Source of the DNA: Actinomycetota bacterium
GTDB taxonomy: Bacteria > Actinomycetota > Actinomycetes > S36-B12 > UBA10799
Reading direction: 5' to 3'
Length of the DNA stretch: 14,618 nucleotides
NCBI GenBank assembly: GCA_030837395.1
Contig: JAUPKO010000788.1
Location: forward strand, 1 to 14,618
The stretch's first letter is position 1. Every line of letters starts with the position of its first letter. The notes beneath the pieces were generated by a model, which saw only the letters and a list, made by a program, of their open reading frames with translations, was not told the DNA's origin and searched no databases. Shown here in pieces: positions 6,789 through 13,309 of this stretch. Position numbers and translations under genes: made by a program.

Positions 6789-7811
6789 ATGCAGGTGAGG
6801 ACCTTCGACGGGCGTACGTCGACACAGCTCGACCTGGACCCGGCGCCGACCATCCAAAGCATCTCGGCTGCCGGGTTTCGCTGGATCGACATCAGAGCAG
6901 ACGGGCCCGCGGACCCGGCCGTGGCGTCGCTGCTGACCGGCTGGGGATTCTCCACCTCGGACGCCGCCTACGTCATGCGCAGCCACTCCGCCGGGGTGTT
7001 CGAGGTCAAGGACGGGCGCGTGGTGGGCACCACCTGGGTGGCCGCCGACGGTGCGAGCATGCTGTCGGAGGTGCACTTCAGCTGGAGTCCGCAGGTGCTC
7101 ATCACTGTGCGCTTCGGCGGCGATGCCGCAGTGGCTGGGGTTACCGAGTCGGTGGCCCGGAGCCACGCCAACCTGTTCGATGAGCCGACCACGGCTTTCG
7201 CAGTAGTGCTGCAACTGTTTCTGGGGAGTGTCAACAGCGAGCTCACCGCGCTGGGGGAGCAGTTGGACACGCTCGATGGGGCCATCATCGAGGAGGCGCA
7301 TCCGCGGCAGTTGACTGAGCTGCGCGACCTGCGAGGCCTGGTCATCCCCATGTCGCGGCGTTTCGAGCCGTATGCCGATGAGGTCTCGCAAGCATTGGTG
7401 GACCCCACCGGACTGCCGGGGATGGACAGCGCCGGAGTGGCGCATCTGCAGGCCTACAGCGTCCGGCTGGGCGACGTCGTGACGCGCATCGGTGACCTCA
7501 CCGATCAGTTGCGCGACTGCGCGCAGGACTTCCAGACCGAGGTCGGCAATCAGCAGGGCAATCGGATCAACCAGTTGACGATCGTGTCGATCGTGTTCCT
7601 GCCGATCACATTCCTGACCGGCTACTTCGGCATGAACTTCCAATGGCTCGGCAACGAGACGATGTCGTTCGCGTCGTGGTTGCTGCTCGGGGTGGTCATG
7701 CCGCTGCTGGTGGTCGTCGCCTCGATCGTCGTGCTGACCAACCGCGGCTACCTGCGGCGTCGGGCCGATCGGCAGCGTGTGCGCGACCATAACGACACTT
7801 CGGAGTCGTGA
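6789..7811 (+). CDS. corA: CorA family magnesium/divalent-cation channel
   Basis: A 340-residue protein with CorA layout: a cytosolic alpha/beta N-terminal domain (about 1-130), long helices (about 140-260, including QLDTLDGAIIEE and the RLGDVVTRIGDLTDQL helix), and two membrane helices near the C-terminus (about 262-280 and 294-317) separated by a short loop. The hallmark YFGMN is present, with G281-M-N283 at the pore entrance. The family forms pentamers in the cytoplasmic membrane and lets Mg2+ (or Co2+/Ni2+) in. The loop after GMN (FQWLGNET) is less acidic than the MPEL of classical CorA, so the metal is not certain. The basic tail RRRADRQR sits in the cytoplasm. It is probably transcribed with the acyltransferase gene, whose start is 2 bp after its stop. 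No M-box or other Mg2+ riboswitch fits into the 32-bp upstream gap. Confidence 0.87.
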   Translation: MQVRTFDGRTSTQLDLDPAPTIQSISAAGFRWIDIRADGPADPAVASLLTGWGFSTSDAAYVMRSHSAGVFEVKDGRVVGTTWVAADGASMLSEVHFSWSPQVLITVRFGGDAAVAGVTESVARSHANLFDEPTTAFAVVLQLFLGSVNSELTALGEQLDTLDGAIIEEAHPRQLTELRDLRGLVIPMSRRFEPYADEVSQALVDPTGLPGMDSAGVAHLQAYSVRLGDVVTRIGDLTDQLRDCAQDFQTEVGNQQGNRINQLTIVSIVFLPITFLTGYFGMNFQWLGNETMSFASWLLLGVVMPLLVVVASIVVLTNRGYLRRRADRQRVRDHNDTSES

Positions 7812-7813
7812 GG

Positions 7814-9124
7814 ATGGCCGGCCTGGTCGCGCGGGTGGTGGCTGCGACCGGCAACCGGGATCGAGTGCTCGATGCGGTCAAGGCGCTGGCGCTGCTGGTG
7901 GTCGTCGCCGGCCACAGTCTGGCCTGGCACGTCACGCCGGAGGGCACGGCCGTCAACGTGCTGGAGGTCTCGCGCGGCCTGATCGTGCTCACCTGGGGGT
8001 TCCAGGTGCTGCCACTGTTCTTCGCCGCCGGGGCGGTGTCGAATGCGGCCTCGTTGCAGCGGCACGGTGCGTCGGCGTTCTGGCTGCATCGGACTCGGTC
8101 GTTGACGACGCCCGTGCTGGTCTATGCCGGGTTCTGGACGCTTGTGGGGCTGCCGATGACGCTGGTGTCGGACCAGGCGCAGCCCGCCGGGAGGTTCCTG
8201 TCGCAGTTGTTGTGGTTCGCCGGGGTGTATCTGCTGGTGGTCGCGGCCGCCCCGTTGACGGTGCGGTGGCGGGGCCGACCAGTGCTGACGCTCGGTGTGT
8301 GGCTGGTGGTGATCGTGGGGGTGGATCTGACGCGGATCGGGCAGGGGCCGTCATGGTTGGGGTGGCTCAACCTGCTGCTTGTTTGGGGGTGGCTGCATCA
8401 ACTCGGCTACTGCCTGCCGGCACTGCGTCGGGCCAGCCGTGCGGCGGTGGGGCTGGCTGCGGTGATCCTGCTGGCGGCGGCTGTGGGCCTCGCGATGGTC
8501 GGGCCCTACTCGTCGTCGCTGGTGACGGTCGGGGGCGACGCGGAATTGTCGAACCTCGCCCCACCCAGTACGGTGCTGGCGGTCTACGGCGCGGCCCAGG
8601 TGATGGCCCTCGCGGCGTTGTGGCCCACCCTCGGGCGGTGGCTGTCAGATGATCGACGATGGGCCGTCGTCGCGCTGGTGGGGGCGCGTGGGATGGGCAT
8701 CTACCTGTGGCACATCCCGCTCGTCGGGGTGGCGGCCGCGGTGGCTCTGGCGGTCGGTTGGGCGGTTGCGCCGCTGTCGGGGTGGTGGTGGCTGGTGCAC
8801 GTGTCGGTGGTGCTCGTGGTGATCCCGCTGGCCTGGGTGGTGGCCGGTGTGGCCGGTCGGGTGGAGGAGCGCATCGGGGGCTTCGGCCGGATCGGTCCAT
8901 TGCCGCCGGTGGTGGCGGCACTGGGTGCTGGTGCGGTGGTGCTGAACATTTCTGTGACCGGCTTTGCCACGTGGACCGGATCGGGCATGCTGGGCCTGCC
9001 GTCGTCCGCGCTGGTCAATGTCCTGCTTCTGGCGCTGGTGTGGCAGGCAGCTGCACCGAAGGCTCAGTTGCGGGCTTCGGGCGGGCGTGGGTCGGCCGGC
9101 GGTGACGGCTTGGCCGGCACGTAG
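7814..9124 (+). CDS. Acyltransferase-3 family multi-pass membrane protein
   Basis: A 436-residue membrane protein with about ten transmembrane helices. The N-terminal RDRVLDAVKALALLVVVAGHS places the conserved His (H34) of acyltransferase-3 proteins in the first helix. FWLHRTRSLTTPVLVY resembles the family's R-x-x-R-x-x-P segment, and ARGMGIYLWHIPLVGV near the C-terminus resembles the family's I-Y-x-x-H. Members transfer acetyl or other acyl groups to sugars, lipids, peptidoglycan or antibiotics outside the membrane; the substrate here is unknown. I prefer the ATG at 7814, 8 bases after GGAG (7802-7805). A GTG at 7808 overlapping the corA stop is possible but only 2 bases from that site. The last 61 bp overlap the convergent Pro-Thr protein gene and encode a Gly/Ala-rich tail beyond the last helix. 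Confidence 0.72.
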   Translation: MAGLVARVVAATGNRDRVLDAVKALALLVVVAGHSLAWHVTPEGTAVNVLEVSRGLIVLTWGFQVLPLFFAAGAVSNAASLQRHGASAFWLHRTRSLTTPVLVYAGFWTLVGLPMTLVSDQAQPAGRFLSQLLWFAGVYLLVVAAAPLTVRWRGRPVLTLGVWLVVIVGVDLTRIGQGPSWLGWLNLLLVWGWLHQLGYCLPALRRASRAAVGLAAVILLAAAVGLAMVGPYSSSLVTVGGDAELSNLAPPSTVLAVYGAAQVMALAALWPTLGRWLSDDRRWAVVALVGARGMGIYLWHIPLVGVAAAVALAVGWAVAPLSGWWWLVHVSVVLVVIPLAWVVAGVAGRVEERIGGFGRIGPLPPVVAALGAGAVVLNISVTGFATWTGSGMLGLPSSALVNVLLLALVWQAAAPKAQLRASGGRGSAGGDGLAGT

Positions 9125-10821
9125 GGCGGCGCCTCATCGAGGATCGATGGCCGTTCGGCCGGGCAACCGGCCCTCAGCACCGGCACCCTGCCGAACCGCA
9201 GCACCGGGCCCGCGATCACCGCGGCGCCTGCCGAGGCTCCGCCCCCGGATGGCGCGGTTGCCGCCGGGCTAGGTGTGGGCGTCGGTGTGGGCGTCGGGGT
9301 CGGGGTCGGGGTGGGCGTAGGAGTGGGGGTAGGAGTGGGGGTGGGGGTCGGGTCCGGGGTGAAGGTCGGGGTTGGTGTGGGAGTCGGTGTCGGCTCCGGC
9401 AGGGCGCAGTAGGCAACCGCCGCGATGTAGTCGTTGCGGGCCTGAGCTTGAGCGGCGAAGAAGTCGTCCCGGGCGGCCACCGCGGCCTCCCAGTTACCCA
9501 GGGCCTGGTAGTAGTTGTCGCGGTCGGTCTCGATCTTCTGCCACGCCTTGCCTACGATTGCCACGGCCATGGCGTATTGCTGGTAGGCGTTGACCGATTT
9601 CAGGTAGTTCGACCACTGTTGGTAGTACGACACCACCGCCGGGCGCCAGGCTTGCTGCTGGGCCAGCAGGTTGTTGCGTGCCGCCGTCCTTAGCGCCTCA
9701 CGGCGCTCCCCGATCTGCGCCTCGTCCACCATGGGTGCGGTGGTCGTGGTGAAATCCCAGCCGCACCCCGGCCCCAGGCGGTCGATCTGCGGCACCTTGA
9801 TCACTGTGACGACGGGTTCGGGCCCCGGACTCGCCGGCACGCTGGGGGTGGCCACCTCGGCAGGCAGCGAAGGTGGCCATACAGGGTCCTCCGGGCGGTT
9901 CGGCAACGAGACCTGGGTCAGTGAGATCGGGGCTTGGTCCAGGGCGATCTGCTGCAGCCCGGAGGGTGCCTGCGGAGGGCCCAAGGGGTCCACCCGCACC
10001 TCGGAGTCCGCCAGCAGTCCCTCGTAAGGGACCCCGGCGAGCCACGGATTACGCCGCTCATCGCCAATTTTGCCGACGGTGTCGACACAACCGGCCAGAT
10101 TGGCGGTGAGGTTCTGGTCGATCACCGTAGCGATGGTGCTGACATCGGCGGCCGGGCCGACCGCCTGCACGAGGAGGTCGCCGCGCCGCCACAGCAGCAG
10201 CGACCCGGATGGCAGGTCCGCGCCGACGGCCTGCACTCCCAGGCCGTCCACGCCCTTGGCGTTGTTGACGTCGGGGCGGGTGTCGGCGCAGTCCGACAAG
10301 GTGGCGGCCAGGCCTTCCATGACCCAGGGACCGGTGCCCGCCGGATAAGCCGAGACGGTGGCCGAGACGGTGCGATTGCCGGCGGAGTAGAAGCGGTATT
10401 GGCCGACGACAGGTCGGGTCGGCGGTTGGAGTTCGCAGGGGAAGGCCGTCACCCCGCCACCCCCGACGTTGGTGTCGGCGGTCGCGGTGAAGCCTGGCAC
10501 CTCGGTGGCGATGGTGGCTGCCACAGCCTGCGCCGCCGGGGTGTCCGCGGCACTCACGGTGGGTGGCTCCTCGATGAGGTCATCGAGTGCGGCGCCGCCG
10601 AATTGGAATGGCATGGCGCCGACCGACACGAGGCCGCCCACCGCCAGTGCGTTCACCGCGAGTACCCCGGTAGTCGCCAACACCGCGGCCCGGGCGCCCC
10701 GTCGCTTGGGACGCAGCCGTGACACCTTCTGTCGGAAGGCGCGTGACCGACTGGTGGCAGGGGAGGTCGAGTCGTCGAGGGAACCAAATGGTTGCCCCTC
10801 GTCGTCCCAACTGCGGGTCAC
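9064..10821 (-). CDS. Membrane-anchored exported protein with helical region and Pro-Thr tract, unknown function
   Basis: I do not recognise a family. The start is taken as GTG at 10821 because GGAG (10827-10830) is 5 bases upstream; the frame is open to 11046, but that would run into the divergent PBP gene. The 585 residues read in order: polar cytoplasmic N-terminus (1-43) with a basic stretch (RLRPKRRGAR), one membrane helix (about 44-69) without a clear cleavage site, an extracellular alpha/beta region (about 90-260) with C129, C178 and C245, a Pro-rich linker (275-345), a helical, Tyr/Gln/Ala-rich segment likely to form a coiled coil (about 366-471; for example SYYQQWSNYLKSVNAYQQYA), a Pro-Thr tract (about 477-519) and a Pro/Ala-rich end. 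The even number of exported cysteines may form disulfides. It diverges from a PonA2-like PBP with a 129-bp shared promoter region, which suggests an envelope role, perhaps as a spacer or partner in the cell wall. That is inference. Confidence 0.72.
   Translation of the reverse strand: MTRSWDDEGQPFGSLDDSTSPATSRSRAFRQKVSRLRPKRRGARAAVLATTGVLAVNALAVGGLVSVGAMPFQFGGAALDDLIEEPPTVSAADTPAAQAVAATIATEVPGFTATADTNVGGGGVTAFPCELQPPTRPVVGQYRFYSAGNRTVSATVSAYPAGTGPWVMEGLAATLSDCADTRPDVNNAKGVDGLGVQAVGADLPSGSLLLWRRGDLLVQAVGPAADVSTIATVIDQNLTANLAGCVDTVGKIGDERRNPWLAGVPYEGLLADSEVRVDPLGPPQAPSGLQQIALDQAPISLTQVSLPNRPEDPVWPPSLPAEVATPSVPASPGPEPVVTVIKVPQIDRLGPGCGWDFTTTTAPMVDEAQIGERREALRTAARNNLLAQQQAWRPAVVSYYQQWSNYLKSVNAYQQYAMAVAIVGKAWQKIETDRDNYYQALGNWEAAVAARDDFFAAQAQARNDYIAAVAYCALPEPTPTPTPTPTFTPDPTPTPTPTPTPTPTPTPTPTPTPTPTPSPAATAPSGGGASAGAAVIAGPVLRFGRVPVLRAGCPAERPSILDEAPPYVPAKPSPPADPRPPEARN
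9265..9393 (-). repeat. Hexamer tandem repeats coding for Pro-Thr
   Basis: About twenty imperfect CCN-ACN units on the minus strand encode alternating Pro-Thr, broken by FTPD near the N-terminal end of the tract. The synonymous bases vary from unit to unit, so it is not a pure DNA microsatellite, but copy number could still vary. Such tracts form stiff extended rods across cell walls and can carry O-linked sugars on Thr in actinomycetes. Confidence 0.85.
9296..9359 (+). other. G-quadruplex-forming sequences on the template strand of the Pro-Thr gene
   Basis: The plus strand has GGGG-TC-GGGG-TC-GGGG-T-GGG at 9296-9315 and a second series of five G-runs (9325-9329, 9337-9341, 9343-9347, 9350-9352, 9356-9359) with loops of 1-7 bases. 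Both satisfy the usual four-run quadruplex rule. They are a by-product of Pro-Thr codon choice, but could affect transcription or replication. Confidence 0.6.
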
Positions 10822-10950
10822 GGTGGCTCCGGTTTTCTCCCCGGTTCGGGTCGGGGTGGATGATGAGTGAGGTACAAGTGTTACCCATGAGGCGTCCCGG
10901 GCCGGCAAGCAGTTCCCTTTCGAGTCGACCCAATTCTGAACGGAGCGGAG
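10822..10950. promoter_or_regulatory. Shared upstream region of divergent Pro-Thr protein and PBP genes
   Basis: The 129-bp gap must hold promoters for both genes. I see ribosome-binding sites at each end (GGAG at 10827-10830 for the minus gene, GGAG at 10942-10945 for the plus gene) and an AT-richer centre with the imperfect inverted repeat GGTACAAGTGTTACC. No convincing -10/-35 pair stands out on either strand. Confidence 0.4.
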
Positions 10951-13299
10951 GTGAAGCCGGTCGTGCGCCGTCGTAAGCGCCACCGCACGGGCTCCTTCTC
11001 GCTGCGTGGCACCTTCCCGGCCGCGGTGGCTGCTTCCAGCGGTCACCGGCGACGCCGAGCCCGCGTGATGGCTGCCCTGGGGTTCATACTCGGCACGGTT
11101 GCGATCGGCGTGATCGCCGGGCTGATGCTGGCACCCGCGGCCATGGCGGCCGGGGCCGGTGCGGTGCGCACCACCGACCTGTGGCGGTCTCTGCAGGTGG
11201 ACGTCCCGTTCGATGCGGCGCTGCCGCTGCGGTCGGTGATGGTCGACCGCAATGGCGAAGTGTTCGCGACCCTCTACGCCGAGGACCGCATCCCGGCCAC
11301 CCGCGAGCAGTTGTCACCGGCGTTCGTGAACGCCCTGGTGGCCACCGAGGACCGGCGGTTCTTCCTGCACGGCGGCGTCGACCTCATGGGTACCGGGCGG
11401 GCGCTGCTCAACAACGTGGTCGGCGGCGAACGGCAGGGTGCCTCCACCATCACCCAGCAATGGATCAAGAACCTCACCCAGGCGGCCGCCGATACGAAGG
11501 AAAAGCGTGACGCGGCCGACGATGTGAGCATCGCCCGCAAACTGATCGAGGCCCGCGCCGCGGTGAAGGCCGAGGAGCGCTTCACCAAAGACGAGATCCT
11601 CACCCGCTACGTCAACACGGCCTTCTACGGCAATGGTGCCTACGGCATCGGCGCAGCCGCCGCCCGCTACTACTCGACCACCCCCGACAAACTCACCTTG
11701 AACCAAGCCGCGATGCTCGCCGGGGTGCTCAATGCCCCTGGCATCTTCGACCCCATCGGCAACCCCGAGGAAGCCCTGAGCCGCCGTGACGTGGTGCTGG
11801 ACCGGATGGTGGAGGAGGGGTACATCGACCGCGTCCTGGCCGACAAGACCAAGGCGCTGCCGTTGGAGCTCGCACCCCAGGTGCCGCCGAACGGCTGCGC
11901 TTTGTCGCGCTACCCGGTCTACTGTCAATGGGTCAAGCAGACGATCGCCGAGGACCCATCGTTCGGTCCGACCGCGCAGGCCCGGGCGGAACTGATCTAC
12001 CGCGGTGGGCTGCGCATCCAGACCCCGCTGGATCCCACGGTGCAGCAGGCCGCCGAGGCCGCCGCGACGGCAGCGCTGGAGGCCACCAACCGGGTGGCGG
12101 CGGGGATCGCCGTGGTGCAACCGGGCACCGGCGAGGTGCTCGCGCTGGCCACCAACCGGCCCTGGGGGTCGGATGCGGCCGCCGGGCAGACCGAAGTGCT
12201 TTACCCCGTGCTGCCCAACTTCCAGCCCGGATCGACTTTCAAACCGATTACGCTCGCGACTGCGGTCGAGGGCGGCTTCGATCCGAAGACGCCCTGGTAC
12301 GCGCCGGACCGCTACTCGCCGGCCAACCTGAACTACCCGGAGGGTGGCTTCGCCAACGCTGACGACGGCCCCGGTGGCCTGCTCACTGCCGAGCAGGCCA
12401 CATGGCGTTCGGTCAACACCTACTACGTATGGCTGATCGAGCAGACCGGCGTGCTCAAGACCGCTGCCATGGCCAACCGGCTGGGGATGACCAGCATCTC
12501 CACCACCGGGCCCGAGCCGGTGGGGGAGCGTGATGCCTCGTTGACCCTCGGTGACTTCAACACGTCCCCACTGCAGGTGGCCACGGTCTATGCGACGTTC
12601 GCCGCAGGCGGTGTGCACTGCGACCCCATCGCGGTCACGTCCATGGTCCGCGACGGCACCGAGGCGCTGCCCATCGCCTCCGCCGATTGCACCCAGGCGA
12701 TCGACCCGCGGTTGGCGGCCACAATCAACACGATCCTGCAACAGAACATCGACGGTGCCGATCCCCTGCGCACCGCCCGTGGCGGCTCGATCGGGCGACC
12801 TGCCATCGGCAAGACCGGCACGGCGGGCGATTTCGCGGCGGCCTGGTTCGCCGGTGCGACTCCGCAGATGGCCACCGCGGTGTGGATGGGCGACCCGGCC
12901 GGCGGTGTGGCCAACCCGCTCGTCGACGTTGTCGCCTTTGGTGAGCCGTTCAAGGAGATGTACGGCGGGCAGGCGCCCGCGCGGATCTGGCAGTTGACCA
13001 TGGCCAAGGCGCACGAGGGTAGGCCGGTGGCGCAGTTCCCGCCGGCAAACAAGCCCTCCTTGCCCGTGGTCACGGTGCCCAACGTTGTGGGCATGCCGCT
13101 GGACGCAGCCTTCGGTGCCCTGACTGACGCGGGTTTCACCGTCGAGGTCGCGCCCATCACCGCCGTCGCCGCGCAGGAATTGCCGCCGGGGTACGTCGTG
13201 GCGGTCGACCCTGCGCCGGGGACCGAACGCGAGAGCGGAACCCCGGTGACGCTCACGCTGTCCCCGGGCTCGCGAACGGACGTGCAGCTGCGGCAATAG
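10951..13299 (+). CDS. Bifunctional class A penicillin-binding protein, PonA2-like, with PASTA domain
   Basis: A 782-residue cell-wall synthase. A basic cytoplasmic N-terminus (RRRKRHR) is followed by one membrane helix (about 40-68). The GT51 glycosyltransferase domain has ATEDRRFFLHGGVD (E133 catalytic), QGASTITQQWIKN (162-174), ARKLIEARAAVKAE (195-208) and the FYGNGAYGIGAAA stretch (225-237); it polymerises lipid II into glycan strands. The transpeptidase domain has S428-T-F-K431, S487-V-N489 and K621-T-G-T624 and cross-links peptides. One PASTA domain (about 706-775, VPNVVGMPLDAAFGALTDAG) ends the protein. The inserted TKEKRDAADD stretch before ARKL and the PASTA tail match mycobacterial PonA2 rather than PonA1. 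In mycobacteria ponA2 is divergent from whiB4; here the divergent gene is a Pro-Thr membrane protein. The GTG start has GGAG 5 bases upstream. The P450 ATG follows the stop by 10 bp. Confidence 0.95.
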   Translation: MKPVVRRRKRHRTGSFSLRGTFPAAVAASSGHRRRRARVMAALGFILGTVAIGVIAGLMLAPAAMAAGAGAVRTTDLWRSLQVDVPFDAALPLRSVMVDRNGEVFATLYAEDRIPATREQLSPAFVNALVATEDRRFFLHGGVDLMGTGRALLNNVVGGERQGASTITQQWIKNLTQAAADTKEKRDAADDVSIARKLIEARAAVKAEERFTKDEILTRYVNTAFYGNGAYGIGAAAARYYSTTPDKLTLNQAAMLAGVLNAPGIFDPIGNPEEALSRRDVVLDRMVEEGYIDRVLADKTKALPLELAPQVPPNGCALSRYPVYCQWVKQTIAEDPSFGPTAQARAELIYRGGLRIQTPLDPTVQQAAEAAATAALEATNRVAAGIAVVQPGTGEVLALATNRPWGSDAAAGQTEVLYPVLPNFQPGSTFKPITLATAVEGGFDPKTPWYAPDRYSPANLNYPEGGFANADDGPGGLLTAEQATWRSVNTYYVWLIEQTGVLKTAAMANRLGMTSISTTGPEPVGERDASLTLGDFNTSPLQVATVYATFAAGGVHCDPIAVTSMVRDGTEALPIASADCTQAIDPRLAATINTILQQNIDGADPLRTARGGSIGRPAIGKTGTAGDFAAAWFAGATPQMATAVWMGDPAGGVANPLVDVVAFGEPFKEMYGGQAPARIWQLTMAKAHEGRPVAQFPPANKPSLPVVTVPNVVGMPLDAAFGALTDAGFTVEVAPITAVAAQELPPGYVVAVDPAPGTERESGTPVTLTLSPGSRTDVQLRQ

Positions 13300-13309
13300 A
13301 GTGGCCACC

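Noticed and set aside
6768..7790. A 340-codon minus-strand frame opposite corA
   Set aside because: His/Gln/Arg-rich shadow of a gene with the GMN hallmark.
10869..10895. Possible CRP-like operator around GGTACAAGTGTTACC
   Set aside because: Only one half matches a GTGA-type half-site and the symmetry is poor; not enough to name a regulator.
10822..11046. N-terminal extension of the Pro-Thr protein to 11046
   Set aside because: It would overlap the divergent PBP gene by about 95 bp. A GTG at 10821 has a good ribosome-binding site and still precedes the membrane helix.
13301..13309. GTG at 13301 as the P450 start
   Set aside because: It is only one base after the PBP stop and has no better ribosome-binding site than the ATG at 13310; not excluded, but less likely.
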